Source: Streptomyces sp. A0958 (lineage in GTDB: Bacteria; Actinomycetota; Actinomycetes; Streptomycetales; Streptomycetaceae). From it: 64,000 nucleotides of DNA. The stretch spans positions 124,001 to 188,000 of the forward strand of contig NZ_SSBK01000005.1 in assembly GCF_004795035.1 (NCBI RefSeq). Direction: 5' to 3'. The notes beneath the pieces are model-generated. The model saw nothing but the letters and a program-made list of their open reading frames with translations, ran no database searches and was not told the DNA's origin. The translations under genes were made by a program, and so were the position numbers. Position 1 is the first letter of the stretch, and the number at the start of each line of letters is the position of its first letter. Positions 28,118-37,299 of the stretch are shown here, one piece after another.

Positions 28118-28879
28118 CTATCGGCTGCCGGCCGCTGCGGCGGTCTCGCCGCTCCGGTCGCCGTGCAGGTGGTAGACGTTGAAGGCCTTGCGGATGACGG
28201 GCTGGGCGACATTGCGCACGGGGACGCCGCCGCTGGTCATCCCGTGTTCCGTACCCGCGTGCGCATGGCCGTGGACGGCCAGGTCCGCCCCCGCCGCGTC
28301 GATGGCCTCCGCCAGCAGATAGCTGCCGAGGAAGGGGTAGATCTCCAGGGGTTCCCCCGCGAGGGTGTCCGGCACCGGCGCGAAGTGGGTCAGCGCGATG
28401 CGCTCCTGGCACCCCTGCCCGGCCAGCTCCTCCAGCGAGGTCCGCAGCCCGTCGGCGCAGCGGCGGGTGTACCGGATGAACTCCTTCATCAGGGGCTCCC
28501 CGAACTCGCTGCCGCTCCGCCCGGCGAAACCGCCGCCGAACCCCTTGGTGCCCGCGACACCCACCCGCCGGCCACCGGTCTCGACGACGGTGCCCTCGCC
28601 CTCCAGCACCCGCACGCCCGCCTCGCGGAGGATGGCGGTGACCTCCTCCGGCCGCTCGTCGTGATGGTCGTGGTTGCCGAGCACGGCGACCACCGGCACC
28701 GCCAGACCGGCGACCTCCCGGGCGACCACGCGGGCCTCCTCCGGTGTGCCGTGGCGGGTGAGGTCCCCGGCGAGGAGCAGCAGGTCCGCGCATTCGGGAA
28801 GCGTCTCGAAGGCGGGCCGGAGCACCCCTTGGCTGTCGGGGCCCATATGGATGTCCCCCACGGCGGCGACGCGGATCAC
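28118..28879 (-). CDS. Calcineurin-like metallophosphoesterase
   Basis: A 253-residue phosphoesterase with the metal-binding blocks GDIHMG (D8, H10), LAGDLT, LGNHDHHD and VHGHAHAG in order. It is cytoplasmic by lack of a signal. The Icc/YfcE-type fold covers cyclic nucleotide and other phosphodiesters, so the substrate is open. Its ATG overlaps the stop of the BON-like gene, which itself overlaps the nucleotidyltransferase, making a three-gene unit. Confidence 0.88.
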   Translation of the reverse strand: MIRVAAVGDIHMGPDSQGVLRPAFETLPECADLLLLAGDLTRHGTPEEARVVAREVAGLAVPVVAVLGNHDHHDERPEEVTAILREAGVRVLEGEGTVVETGGRRVGVAGTKGFGGGFAGRSGSEFGEPLMKEFIRYTRRCADGLRTSLEELAGQGCQERIALTHFAPVPDTLAGEPLEIYPFLGSYLLAEAIDAAGADLAVHGHAHAGTEHGMTSGGVPVRNVAQPVIRKAFNVYHLHGDRSGETAAAAGSR

Positions 28880-29130
28880 AGGACCTCCTCCGAGTGGTCC
28901 GGGGCCGCCGAATCGGCGACGACGACGTCGAAGCGGACCGTCAGCCCGGACAGTTCGTCGTTCACGGTGCCCATCAGCTCCTCGCGGCAGTGCGCGGTGG
29001 GGACGGTACCGACGACGGTCACGGACGACCCGCGGTTCTCGATACGGATACCGAGCTCGCCCGTCTCCTCCGCGGCGAGCCGGTCCTTCAGATGGGCGAT
29101 GCGGTACTCGACATCGGCTGGGGCGTTCAT
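28876..29130 (-). CDS. Small BON-like domain protein
   Basis: An 84-residue protein, ATG at 29130 with overlap to both neighbours. VEYRIAHLKDRLAAEETGELGIRIENRGSSVTVVG resembles one BON (OsmY-like) alpha-beta unit, though the usual conserved glycine pattern is only partly present. BON domains bind phospholipid or interact with membranes under osmotic stress. The assignment is tentative; the gene itself is secure from context. Confidence 0.68.
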   Translation of the reverse strand: MNAPADVEYRIAHLKDRLAAEETGELGIRIENRGSSVTVVGTVPTAHCREELMGTVNDELSGLTVRFDVVVADSAAPDHSEEVL

Positions 29131-29849
29131 CGTTCTCCTCCTTGCGCTGCGACGACTCCGAGGCGTTCCAGCAGGTAGAGGAAGGCGTCCGGCATCGGTG
29201 ACTCCCCGTACTCGCGGCGCAGGGCCGGCCAGTCGACCCTCTCGCGCAGCTGCCTGGCGATCGGCAGTACGGCGCCGAAGTCGCAGTGGTGCTCGGAGAA
29301 GGCGGCCAGCAGCGACCGCATCAGATCGGTCGGCGCCAGCACCGGCATGTGCACCGAGTCCACGGAGAGGTCCATGGCCCGGCCCAGCAGTTCCGGGGTG
29401 ACCGGCTCGTTGGCCACTTCGAGGATGAGGTCGATGTCCTGGCCGAGGCACTTGGCCTTGAGCAGCCAGTCCTCGGGCGGCGTGAACACCGGCAGCCCGG
29501 CCTCCTCCAGGGTGGCCGCGACCGCTTCGGCGTCCTCGGGCCGGACGCAGAAGTCCGCGTCGTGCTGGAGGTTGCCGGTCCCGCCGTGCGCGTACACGGC
29601 GACACTGCCGGCCAGGGCGAAGGCGTGCCCGCTCCGCTTGAGGATGACGGCGACCTGCTTGGTCGCCTCCAGGATGGCCTGGTTCAGGTCGGGCGGAAGC
29701 CCCTCGGTGCGGACCTCGTGGTGCGGCGACCCACCGGCCGCCCCACTGGCCGCCCCACCGGCCGGCCCGCCGCCCGGGGCACCCACCGGACGCGTACCGC
29801 TGACTGGCTCGCGTCCGTGGGGAGGGGGGTCCTGCGCGTTCCGCGTCAC
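29127..29849 (-). CDS. Nucleotidyltransferase-fold protein
   Basis: A 240-residue protein whose residues about 50-200 match the nucleotidyltransferase (minimal NTase/AbiEii-like) fold: FALAGSVAVYAHG followed by HDADFCV carries the G-S and DxD active-site pattern. GTG 29849 has GGAG 8 bases upstream; an N-terminal Gly/Pro/Trp-rich stretch with GG-A repeats lies before the fold. No toxin-antitoxin partner is visible, as the adjacent genes are a BON-like protein and a phosphoesterase. Cargo or RNA target unknown. Confidence 0.75.
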   Translation of the reverse strand: MTRNAQDPPPHGREPVSGTRPVGAPGGGPAGGAASGAAGGSPHHEVRTEGLPPDLNQAILEATKQVAVILKRSGHAFALAGSVAVYAHGGTGNLQHDADFCVRPEDAEAVAATLEEAGLPVFTPPEDWLLKAKCLGQDIDLILEVANEPVTPELLGRAMDLSVDSVHMPVLAPTDLMRSLLAAFSEHHCDFGAVLPIARQLRERVDWPALRREYGESPMPDAFLYLLERLGVVAAQGGER

Positions 29850-29903
29850 CTGCTGCTCCGTTTCCGGACGCCGGCTGCTGCACTGGTCACGATGTGTCCC
29901 TGT

Positions 29904-29963
29904 ATACCGCAGGGACCACCACGCCACCTCTTCATACCGCAGGGACCACCGCGCCACCTCTTC
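29904..29963. repeat. Two 30-bp tandem repeats in the nucleotidyltransferase upstream region
   Basis: Units 29904-29933 and 29934-29963 differ at a single base. Each starts ATACCGCAGGGACCACC. TGTCCCTG just before the first unit forms a dyad with CAGGGAC inside it, so these may be repeated regulator sites. Confidence 0.75.
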
Positions 29964-30040
29964 GCCGGGACGGCCGAACGGGCCGCACCTCTGTCGCGGT
30001 GGGCGGGCGAATCCGGCGGCGATCGGGGAACGTGGAGCGT

Positions 30041-30286
30041 ATGAGCCCTTCGCAGACCCCGGACCCCGATCCGGAACCCCGCAAGACCACAGGCCTCGAG
30101 CCCGGCGGGGGCGTCCCACCGGGCGAGACCCCGCCCGCCGAGGGCGGTATGTCGGGGACGGGGCCCCAGGACACCACCTACAACCCGCCCAAGGGCTGGG
30201 CAAAGGCCCCGATGGCGCTGATCATCGGCCTGACGCTGCTCATCGCGGCGTTCTTCCTGGTCTACGCGATCATCCTGCTGCTCTGA
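30041..30286 (+). CDS. DUF6480-family small membrane protein
   Basis: An 81-residue protein with a Pro/Glu/Gly-rich N-terminus (GLEPGGGVPPGETPPAE) and one C-terminal membrane segment (ALIIGLTLLIAAFFLVYAII). This composition matches the DUF6480 family of streptomycetes. GTGGAG precedes the ATG. Function unknown; it lies between the divergent nucleotidyltransferase and the catalase. Confidence 0.8.
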   Translation: MSPSQTPDPDPEPRKTTGLEPGGGVPPGETPPAEGGMSGTGPQDTTYNPPKGWAKAPMALIIGLTLLIAAFFLVYAIILLL

Positions 30287-30435
30287 GGCGCGGGGGAGCG
30301 GCGACCCGAACAGCCGAACGGGACGGCGCCGACGGCTGTCCGCCCGCACGGACCGCTCCATCCGGCCGTGTGCGTAAACCTCGCATAGCTTGGTGAACCG
30401 GAGCATACGTACACGTTTCGAAGGAGTCGACACAC

Positions 30436-32094
30436 GTGACGGACGTATCGAGCAGGGGCCCCGCCGCCGGTGACGAACGCGAGACGCTCACCAACCGGCA
30501 GGGCCACCCCGTCTACGACAACCAGAACCAGCGCACCGTCGGCGCCCGGGGCCCGGCCACGCTGGAGAACTACCAGTTCCTGGAGAAGATCAGCCACTTC
30601 GACCGCGAGCGCATCCCCGAGCGCGTCGTCCACGCCCGGGGCGTGACCGCGTACGGCTACTTCGAGGCGTACGGAGCCTTCGGCGACGAGCCCATCAGCC
30701 GCCTCACCCGCGCCAAGCTCTTCCAGGAGCGCGGCAAGCGTACGGACCTCGCCGTGCGCTTCTCGACCGTCATCGGCGGTCACGACTCGTCCGAGGCCGC
30801 CCGCGACCCGCGCGGCTTCGCGGTGAAGTTCTACACCGAGGACGGCAACTGGGACCTCGTCGGCAACAACCTGGGGATCTTCTTCATCCGGGACGCGATC
30901 AAGTTCCCCGACGTGATCCACGCGCTCAAGCCGGACCCCGTCACGTTCGAGCAGCAGCCGAGGCGCATCTTCGACTTCATGTCGCAGACGCCCGAGTGCA
31001 TGCACATGCTGGTCAACCTGTTCAGCCCGCGCGGCATCCCGGCGGACTACCGCCACATGCAGGGCTTCGGCGTCAACACGTACAAGTGGGTCAACGCCGA
31101 GGGCGAGTCCTTCCTGGTCAAGTACCACTGGATGCCCAAGGCCGGCGTCCGCAGCATGACCGAGGAGGACGCGGCCAACGTCCAGGCGGACAGCCTCGGC
31201 CACGCGACCAAGGACCTGTACGAGTCGATCGCGCGCGGCGACCACCCGGAGTGGGAACTGCTCGTGCAGGTGATGGACGACCACGATCACCCCGAGCTGG
31301 ACTTCGACCCGCTCGACGACACCAAGACCTGGCCCGAACAGGACTTCCCGCCCAGGGCGGTCGGCCGGATGGTGCTCGACCGGATGCCGGAGAACTACTT
31401 CGCCGAGAACGACCAGATCTCCTTCGGCACCGGTGTGCTGGTGGACGGGCTCGACTTCTCCGACGACAAGATGCTGGTGGGCCGCACCTTCTCCTACAGC
31501 GACACCCAGCGCTACCGCGTCGGCCCCAACTACCTGCAACTGCCCGTCAACCAGCCCAAGAACGCCGAGGTGCGCACCAACCAGCGCGACGGCCTGATGG
31601 CGTACCACGTAGACGGTGGCGGCGAGAACCCCGTCGTCAACTACGAGCCGTCCGTCACAGGAGGCCTGCGGGAGGCGCAGTACCCCACGCACGACGAGGT
31701 GGGGCCGGAGGTACGCGGCAGGCTCACGCGCAAGCGCATCCCGCGCGCCAACGACTACCTCCAGGCGGGCCAGCGCTACCTCCTGATGGAGCAGTGGGAG
31801 CGGGACGACCTGGTCCACAACTTCATCGATCTGCTCTCCCAGTGCGACCGGCCGGTCCAGGAGCGGATGGTCTGGCACTTCCTGCTCGTGGAGAACGAGT
31901 TGGGCCTCAAGGTCGGCGAAGGCCTCGGCATCAGCGCACAGGACGTGAAGGGCCTGGAGCCGCTGGCCGGCCAGGACCTGACCGACGAGGACCGGCAGCG
32001 GCTCTCCCGCCTGGGTGACAACCCGCCGCGCGACGTCGCCGGACTGACGATGACCCACTGCGTACCGAACGAGCGGCACGTGGTCACCCGCTGA
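30436..32094 (+). CDS. Monofunctional haem catalase
   Basis: A 552-residue catalase decomposing hydrogen peroxide. Distal His H66 in VVHARG, the Asn in [12 protein letters not shown] (about residue 144) and the proximal haem ligand Y354 in FSYSDTQRY are present. GTG 30436 has AAGGAG 9 bases upstream. Length exceeds the small-subunit class by a C-terminal extension of about 60 residues. It stands alone and ends at a strong hairpin. Peroxide- or stress-induced expression is expected, but I see no certain operator. Confidence 0.95.
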   Translation: MTDVSSRGPAAGDERETLTNRQGHPVYDNQNQRTVGARGPATLENYQFLEKISHFDRERIPERVVHARGVTAYGYFEAYGAFGDEPISRLTRAKLFQERGKRTDLAVRFSTVIGGHDSSEAARDPRGFAVKFYTEDGNWDLVGNNLGIFFIRDAIKFPDVIHALKPDPVTFEQQPRRIFDFMSQTPECMHMLVNLFSPRGIPADYRHMQGFGVNTYKWVNAEGESFLVKYHWMPKAGVRSMTEEDAANVQADSLGHATKDLYESIARGDHPEWELLVQVMDDHDHPELDFDPLDDTKTWPEQDFPPRAVGRMVLDRMPENYFAENDQISFGTGVLVDGLDFSDDKMLVGRTFSYSDTQRYRVGPNYLQLPVNQPKNAEVRTNQRDGLMAYHVDGGGENPVVNYEPSVTGGLREAQYPTHDEVGPEVRGRLTRKRIPRANDYLQAGQRYLLMEQWERDDLVHNFIDLLSQCDRPVQERMVWHFLLVENELGLKVGEGLGISAQDVKGLEPLAGQDLTDEDRQRLSRLGDNPPRDVAGLTMTHCVPNERHVVTR

Positions 32095-32110
32095 CGCGCC
32101 CCGTCGCGTT

Positions 32111-32140
32111 CGGTCCCCCGCGGCGAGCCGCGGGGGACCG
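32111..32140. terminator. Catalase terminator
   Basis: CGGTCCCCCGCGGC and GCCGCGGGGGACCG form a 14-bp near-closed perfect stem 17 bases after the catalase stop. Confidence 0.75.
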
Positions 32141-32297
32141 GCGTCACGAGTACGGCGTCGTCCCGACAAGGGGAACGACCAGTACGTGCCTGCCACTCCG
32201 ACGTGTCCCTCGCCCGCATGGCAAGGTAGCCGCGGGACGGGCAGGAGCCGGCAGAACTCCTCCCCGCCGTGCTCGGCACACAAGGAGGAGATCACTG

Positions 32298-33335
32298 ATG
32301 TCCCGCCCGGTATCTCGGCCGGTTGGAATCAAGGACGTGGCGCGGGCCGCCGGTGTGTCCGTCGGCACGGTCTCCAACGTGATCAACCGCCCCGCCGGGG
32401 TCGGCGCCGAGACGCGGAGCAGGGTCCTGTCCGCGATCGAGCAACTGGGCTACGTGCGCAGCGAATCGGCGCGACACCTGCGGGCCGGCCAGAGCCGAGT
32501 CGTGGGCCTGGTCGTCCTCGACATGGGCAACCCCTTCTTCGTCGACGTGGCCCGTGGCGCCGAGCGCACCGCACGGGACAAGGGGCTCGGCGTCATGGTC
32601 TGCAACAGCGCGCGGAGCCGGAGCGACGAGGCGGATTACCTGTCCCTCTTCGCCGAGCAGCGCGTCCGCGGGGTACTGCTGGCGCCGGCCGATGCCGGCG
32701 GACGCAACATCGAGACCCTTCGACGCTCCGGAATCCCGTTCGTCCTCGTGGACCGGGTGGGGGACGACCCGGAGACCTGCTCCGTCTCGGTGGACGACGT
32801 GCTGGGCGGCGCCCTCGCCGTACGTCACCTCCTGGAGGCCGGACACGAGTCGATCGCCTACGTCAGCGGCCCCAAGACGCTGAGCCAGGTCCGGGACCGG
32901 CGAACAGGGGCACTCAACGCGCTGCGCGAGGCCGGCCACACCCCTGCTGCCCTGCGGGAGCTGACCACCGAGCGGCTCGACGTCGCCGCCGGCCGGGACG
33001 CGGGTGCCAGGCTCCTCGGCCTGGCGCACCGGCCGACAGCGGTGTTCTGCGCGAACGACCTGCTCGCGCTCGGGGTGCTGCAGGCGATGTACTCCGCGGG
33101 CGTGCGTGTTCCCGAGGACATCGCGATCGTCGGGTACGACGACATCGCATTCGCTGCCGCGGCCGCCGTTCCGCTGACCTCGGTGCGGCAGCCGGCGGTG
33201 GCCATGGGCACGTTGGCCGCGGAACTCCTGATCGAGGAGACGGAGGGCGCCCCGCACGAGCACCGCGGCGTGATCCTGCAGCCCGAACTGGTCGTCCGCA
33301 GATCCAGCCTGACTTCGCCGACGCGCTGGACATGA
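32298..33335 (+). CDS. LacI-family transcriptional regulator
   Basis: A 345-residue LacI regulator. The DNA-binding head spans residues about 10-60 (GIKDVARAAGVSVGTVSNVI, ARHLRAGQS hinge), and the periplasmic-binding-protein-like domain follows (VVGLVVLDMGNPFF; AIVGYDDIAFAAAAAVPLTSVRQP). AAGGAGGAGA precedes the ATG closely. No sugar genes are adjacent, so its target is unclear; the orphan LacI-type sites before the pectate lyase (23939) and GH92 (59454) are candidates, by inference only. Confidence 0.9.
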   Translation: MSRPVSRPVGIKDVARAAGVSVGTVSNVINRPAGVGAETRSRVLSAIEQLGYVRSESARHLRAGQSRVVGLVVLDMGNPFFVDVARGAERTARDKGLGVMVCNSARSRSDEADYLSLFAEQRVRGVLLAPADAGGRNIETLRRSGIPFVLVDRVGDDPETCSVSVDDVLGGALAVRHLLEAGHESIAYVSGPKTLSQVRDRRTGALNALREAGHTPAALRELTTERLDVAAGRDAGARLLGLAHRPTAVFCANDLLALGVLQAMYSAGVRVPEDIAIVGYDDIAFAAAAAVPLTSVRQPAVAMGTLAAELLIEETEGAPHEHRGVILQPELVVRRSSLTSPTRWT

Positions 33336-33456
33336 GCCGCGTAAGGGCCTGCCCTGCCGCGACGACCGTCATCGAGAGACGCCCGTAAGAATCTCGTAAG
33401 GCCTCTGGAGTGAAGGCGGAATCTTTGGGCACAGGATGTCTCGGAGGTTGATAATC

Positions 33457-33624
33457 ATGGTTCCTATCATTCTTGTTCTGCTGCTCGCCCTGATTCTCTT
33501 CGGCGCCGGTTTCGCACTGAAGGCGCTGTGGTGGATCGCAGTGATTGTGCTGGTGGTATGGCTGCTCGGATTCGTGATCCGGCCGACGGCCAATGGCAAG
33601 CGGGGCCGCTGGTACCGATGGTGA
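33457..33624 (+). CDS. Small hydrophobic membrane protein
   Basis: A 55-residue protein that is almost entirely two membrane segments (VPIILVLLLALILFGAGFAL and WWIAVIVLVVWLLGFVI) with a basic tail ending GRWYRW. GGAGG lies 9 bases before the ATG at 33457, which fixes the start. Nearly identical short hydrophobic proteins are common in streptomycetes, with no assigned function. Confidence 0.85.
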   Translation: MVPIILVLLLALILFGAGFALKALWWIAVIVLVVWLLGFVIRPTANGKRGRWYRW

Positions 33625-33649
33625 CTGCCACCGGCTGAGCAGACCCCTC

Positions 33650-33703
33650 ATGGCGTGCGGGCGGGCCGCGACGATTCGACGTCGCGGCCCGCCCGCACGC
33701 CAT
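33650..33703. terminator. Strong bidirectional hairpin (24-bp perfect stem)
   Basis: Arms 33650-33673 and 33680-33703 pair exactly around the loop ATTCGA. It follows the small hydrophobic protein gene by 25 bases and separates it from the arsenic island. Confidence 0.85.
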
Positions 33704-33866
33704 TCGTATGCCGGTCCCACATCATCGGAGACGGGATCGAGGATAAGTAATGCAATGCAGGGCACCCGGGAAAGGTGACCGGGGATTTCATCCAGAACCA
33801 TGACCTCCAGGGATGAGATCTCCGGTCACTCACACGTTGAGGGGACCTTTCTTGCCTCACGGAGAA

Positions 33867-33927
33867 ATCAGTAGCTACTGATGTCAGTCCCTGGTGGCAT
33901 CAAGGGGTGCTGATGTGGGAGCATCAG
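33867..33927 (+). promoter_or_regulatory. ArsR operators upstream of the acr3 operon
   Basis: ATCAGTAGCTACTGAT at 33867-33882 is a perfect 16-bp palindrome, and CTGATG-TGGGAG-CATCAG at 33910-33927 is a second dyad sharing the ATCAG/CTGAT half-site. The second ends 3 bases before the ArsR ATG. Such imperfect 12-2-12-like ATCA dyads are usual for ArsR/SmtB repressors. Confidence 0.7.
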
Positions 33928-33930
33928 TGC

Positions 33931-34239
33931 ATGCTGACTTCAGTCGACACTGATGTTATTCGGGTTCTGGGTGATCCGCTGCGCATGCGGGTGGTCGCCC
34001 TGCTGGCCCGGGAGACGCTCTGCATGTCGCATCTGGTCGAGGAGACCGGTGCCAAGCAGACGAACCTGTCCAACCACATGAAGGTCCTGCGCGAAGCCGG
34101 CCTGGTGGAGACCGAGCCGTGCGGCCGGTTCACCTACTTCAAGCTGCGCCCCGAGGTCCTGGCCTCGGTGTCCGCGCACTTCGCCGAGCTCGCCGAGTCC
34201 GCCCGTAGTGCCGTCGAGAACAAGAGGGCCTGTCCGTGA
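33931..34239 (+). CDS. arsR: ArsR/SmtB-family metalloregulator (first of operon)
   Basis: A 102-residue winged-helix repressor. Residues about 10-80 cover the ArsR fold with LGDPLRMRVVALLARETLCMSHL and QTNLSNHMKVLREAGLVE. Only one cysteine sits in the usual alpha-3 ELCVCDL position (ETLCMSH), plus a C-terminal cysteine in KRACP, so its As(III) site would be atypical. ATG 33931 has GGGAG 9 bases upstream; two earlier in-frame ATGs would bury an operator. It overlaps the efflux gene by GTGA. Confidence 0.87.
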   Translation: MLTSVDTDVIRVLGDPLRMRVVALLARETLCMSHLVEETGAKQTNLSNHMKVLREAGLVETEPCGRFTYFKLRPEVLASVSAHFAELAESARSAVENKRACP

Positions 34240-35360
34240 CCTCCGCCGAGCCCGCCGCCGCCCGCCCGGCCCCGGGAGCCGGGGGCGAGGACTCGATCGT
34301 CAGGAAGCTCTCCACGCTCGACCGGTACCTCGCGGTGTGGATTCTGCTCGCCATGGCCGTCGGTCTGGGCCTGGGCCGCCTCATTCCGGGGATGAACGAC
34401 GCGCTCGCGAAGATCGAGGTCGGCGGGATCTCCCTTCCGATCGCCCTCGGTCTGCTGGTGATGATGTACCCGGTGCTGGCCAAGGTCCGCTACGACCGGC
34501 TCGACACGGTCACCGGGGACCGCAGGCTGATGGTGTCCTCGCTGGTCATCAACTGGATCGTCGGACCGGCGGTCATGTTCGCGCTGGCCTGGACCTTCCT
34601 GCCGGATTTGCCCGAGTACCGCACCGGCCTGATCGTCGTCGGCCTGGCCCGCTGCATCGCCATGGTCATCATCTGGAACGACCTCGCCTGCGGCGACCGG
34701 GAGGCCGCAGCGGTCCTCGTCGCCCTGAACTCGGTCTTCCAGGTCCTGGCCTTCGGCGTGCTGGGCTGGTTCTACCTCGACCTGCTGCCCCGGTGGCTCG
34801 GCCTCGGCGACGGGCAGGGGCTGGACGTACCCGTCTGGCACATCGCCCTGAACGTCGTCGTCTTCCTCGGCGTGCCGCTGCTCGCCGGGTTCCTGACCCG
34901 CCGTATCGGCGAGAAGAGGATGGGCCGCGAGTACTACGAGCGGAAATTCCTGCCGAAGATCGGCCCCTGGGCCCTGTACGGCCTGCTGTTCACGATCATC
35001 ATCCTGTTCGCTCTGCAGGGGAAGACGATCACCTCGCAGCCGCTGGACGTCGTACGGATCGCACTGCCGCTGCTGGCGTACTTCGCGATCATGTTCTTCG
35101 GGTCCTTCCTGCTCGGCAAGGGCCTCGGCCTCGCCTACGACCGTACGAGCACCCTCGCGTTCACCGCGGCGGGCAACAACTTCGAACTCGCCATCGCGGT
35201 CGCCATCGCCACCTTCGGCGTCACCTCCGGACAGGCCCTCTCCGGCGTCGTCGGACCCCTCATCGAGGTCCCCGTCCTGATCGGCCTCGTCTACGTCGCC
35301 CTCGCCTGGCGCAAGAAGTTCGCCCCCGACGCCCGCACCACGCCCGGAAGGGAAAGCTGA
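34236..35360 (+). CDS. acr3: ACR3-family arsenite efflux permease
   Basis: A 374-residue permease with ten membrane segments. The essential cysteine lies in LARCIAMVIIWNDLA (segment 4), and FTAAGNNFELAIAVAIATFG is the conserved segment near segment 9. It exports arsenite, and in some members antimonite. The GTG start overlaps the ArsR stop and the stop overlaps the DUF2180 ATG, so arsR-acr3-DUF2180-arsO is one translationally coupled operon. Confidence 0.95.
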   Translation: MTSAEPAAARPAPGAGGEDSIVRKLSTLDRYLAVWILLAMAVGLGLGRLIPGMNDALAKIEVGGISLPIALGLLVMMYPVLAKVRYDRLDTVTGDRRLMVSSLVINWIVGPAVMFALAWTFLPDLPEYRTGLIVVGLARCIAMVIIWNDLACGDREAAAVLVALNSVFQVLAFGVLGWFYLDLLPRWLGLGDGQGLDVPVWHIALNVVVFLGVPLLAGFLTRRIGEKRMGREYYERKFLPKIGPWALYGLLFTIIILFALQGKTITSQPLDVVRIALPLLAYFAIMFFGSFLLGKGLGLAYDRTSTLAFTAAGNNFELAIAVAIATFGVTSGQALSGVVGPLIEVPVLIGLVYVALAWRKKFAPDARTTPGRES

Positions 35361-35581
35361 TGCACTGTCTGGAATGCCACGCCGAAGGAAGGGACGGCCA
35401 TGCCGTCGGGGTGTGCCACAGGTGCGGAGCCGCCGTGTGTGCGCGTCACGTCCGCACGGCGACCCGCAGCGTGCGCCACGGGAGCCTCGTCGGCACCCCC
35501 GGTGAACACCGGGAGTGCACCCTGCTGTGCCCGGTCTGCGCCGAAGCCCACGCCCCGGCCGTAGCGGCGCGCACTCCGTGA
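35360..35581 (+). CDS. DUF2180-family small cysteine-rich protein
   Basis: A 73-residue protein with two zinc-ribbon-like cysteine sets: C3-x2-C6 and C19-x2-C22 at the N-terminus, then C53, C57 and C60 further on. This is the DUF2180 pattern of unknown function. It overlaps acr3 by one base and arsO by GTGA, so it is embedded in the arsenic operon, where its thiols could bind As(III) or zinc. That role is inferred from context only. Confidence 0.82.
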   Translation: MHCLECHAEGRDGHAVGVCHRCGAAVCARHVRTATRSVRHGSLVGTPGEHRECTLLCPVCAEAHAPAVAARTP

Positions 35582-36639
35582 CCACCACCGATGTCGTCGT
35601 GATCGGCGGCGGGCAGGCAGGGCTCGCCGCCGGGTACCACCTGCGCCGCAAGGGCCTGGACTTCGTGATCCTCGACGCCCAGAACACCGCGGGCGGTGCC
35701 TGGCAGCACACCTGGGACTCCCTGCACCTGTTCTCCCCGGCCGGCTACTCCTCGCTGCCGGGGCGGCTCATGCCCGTACAACCGGGCCAGGAATACCCCG
35801 ACGCCGCTCACGTGGTCGACTACCTGAGCGACTACGAGCAGCGCTACAGCCTGCCCGTTCACCGCCCGGTCACGGTCCGCGCGGTTCACCGGGACGGGAC
35901 ACGGCTGCGGGTGGAGACGGATGCCGCCGACTGGTCGGCGCGGGCGGTCGTCTCGGCGACCGGCACCTGGTGGCGCCCCTTCCTCCCCGCCGCTCCGGGC
36001 CGGGAGACGTTCACGGGCCGCCAGCTGCACACCACCGGCTACCGGCGCCCGTCCGACTTCGCCGGGCAGCGTGTCGTCGTGGTCGGTGGGGGGAACTCCG
36101 GCGCGCAGATCGCCGCCGACCTCGCCGCCCACGACGGCATCGACCTCACCTGGGTTACCCGGCGCCCGCCCCGCTTCCTCGCCGACGACATCGACGGCCG
36201 GGCCCTGTTCGACGCCGCGACCGCCCGACGCCGGGCGCTGGACGAAGGCCGCCCCGACTCCGGCGGCGTCGCCTCGCTCGGCGACATCGTGGCCGTCCCG
36301 CCGGTCCGCGCGGCACGAGACGCGGGGCTCCTCAGGACGCGGCGGATGTTCGAGCGGCTTGTCACCGACGGCATCCGGTGGCGCGATGGCACCACCGCCC
36401 ACGCGGACGCGGTGATCTGGTGCACCGGGTTCCGGCCCTCCCTCTCCCATCTGGCCCCGCTGGGCCTGCGCGGTGAACGGGGCCGCATCGCCACCGACAG
36501 GACGCGCGCGGCCGGTGAACCGCGGCTGCACCTTCTCGGCTACGGCGACTGGACGGGCCCGGCCTCCGCCACCCTCATCGGTGTGGGCCGCCCCGCTCGC
36601 GACACTGCCGAGAGCGTCGCGGGGCTTCTCGACGGGTGA
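35578..36639 (+). CDS. arsO: ArsO-like flavin-dependent monooxygenase
   Basis: A 353-residue flavoprotein. GGGQAGLAAGYHL (residues 8-20) is the FAD Rossmann motif, and VVVVGGGNSGAQIAADL (about residue 160) the NADPH motif. ArsO-type proteins occur in actinobacterial ars operons and are proposed to act on arsenic species; the exact reaction is unsettled. GTG start overlaps the DUF2180 stop. The gene ends the operon; a small dyad at 36694-36716 lies before the convergent ArsR gene. Confidence 0.85.
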   Translation: MTTTDVVVIGGGQAGLAAGYHLRRKGLDFVILDAQNTAGGAWQHTWDSLHLFSPAGYSSLPGRLMPVQPGQEYPDAAHVVDYLSDYEQRYSLPVHRPVTVRAVHRDGTRLRVETDAADWSARAVVSATGTWWRPFLPAAPGRETFTGRQLHTTGYRRPSDFAGQRVVVVGGGNSGAQIAADLAAHDGIDLTWVTRRPPRFLADDIDGRALFDAATARRRALDEGRPDSGGVASLGDIVAVPPVRAARDAGLLRTRRMFERLVTDGIRWRDGTTAHADAVIWCTGFRPSLSHLAPLGLRGERGRIATDRTRAAGEPRLHLLGYGDWTGPASATLIGVGRPARDTAESVAGLLDG

Positions 36640-36817
36640 CCGTTACGGATCTGCCGAGGCCCATGGCGTCGGGCTGCCGGCGTACAAGTGAACGTGTCGG
36701 AGGCGTACGCCGACACGGGCCGAGGCTACGACGGCGCAGGGCGCCCCTGCGGCACCTCGTCGGCGATGACGTCCCTGCCGCCGCCGAAGGGCACTGACTG
36801 ACCGGCCGCGGCCTCGG

Positions 36818-37198
36818 TCAGCGTTCCGCGGCTGCCGGGCGCAGGTCGAGCATCGCGGACATGGCGGCCACGACGGACGGCGCGACCTGGTAGTACACCC
36901 AGGTCCCGCGCCGCTCGGAGGTCAGCAGACCGGCCTCGCGCAGCTTCTTGAGGTGGTGGGAGACGGTCGGCTGGGAGACGCCGACGTCCTGGATGTCGCA
37001 CACGCACGCCTCGCCCCCCGGATGCGAGGCGACCTTGGAGAACAGGCGCAGCCGCACCGGGTCGGAGAGCGCCTTGAACATCACGGCCATCCTCTCCGCG
37101 TCATCCCGCGACAGCTCCGCCGCCGTGAGCGGCGGGCAGCACGGCACCACGGCCTGCGCGTCCAGGACCGATAGTCCCTCGGCCTTTGAATTCGACAT
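36818..37198 (-). CDS. arsR: ArsR-family arsenic regulator (second, CgArsR-type)
   Basis: A 126-residue repressor with the winged helix at about residues 38-115 (KALSDPVRLRLFSKVAS, QPTVSHHLKKLREAGL). Cysteines C20-C21 near the N-terminus and C65/C67 in EACVCDIQ fit an As(III) site. The N-terminal CC pair plus an alpha-3 cysteine recalls the Corynebacterium glutamicum ArsR1 type. It is divergent from the flavoprotein gene at 37300 across about 100 bases, so it probably controls itself and that gene. Confidence 0.9.
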   Translation of the reverse strand: MSNSKAEGLSVLDAQAVVPCCPPLTAAELSRDDAERMAVMFKALSDPVRLRLFSKVASHPGGEACVCDIQDVGVSQPTVSHHLKKLREAGLLTSERRGTWVYYQVAPSVVAAMSAMLDLRPAAAER

Positions 37199-37299
37199 GT
37201 GTCTATCTTGACGTCCATCTATACCGAAGGCAAGCTTCAGACATCGACAGCAATCGAATCAATGGTCGAACCCTGCCTGCCTCGGAGGACATCAGCACC
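37199..37299. promoter_or_regulatory. Divergent arsR / flavoprotein promoter region
   Basis: A 101-base, relatively AT-rich region (TCTATCTTGACGTCCATCTA at its left end) separates two divergent ATGs. CATCTATAC and GTCTATC half-sites suggest an ArsR dyad, but I cannot define exact arms. CTCGGAGGAC supplies the ribosome binding site for the right-hand gene. Confidence 0.5.

Noticed and set aside
29904-29963. CRISPR-like short direct repeats
   Set aside because: Only two abutting copies with no spacers and no cas genes; the same applies to the 59307 and 44519 arrays.
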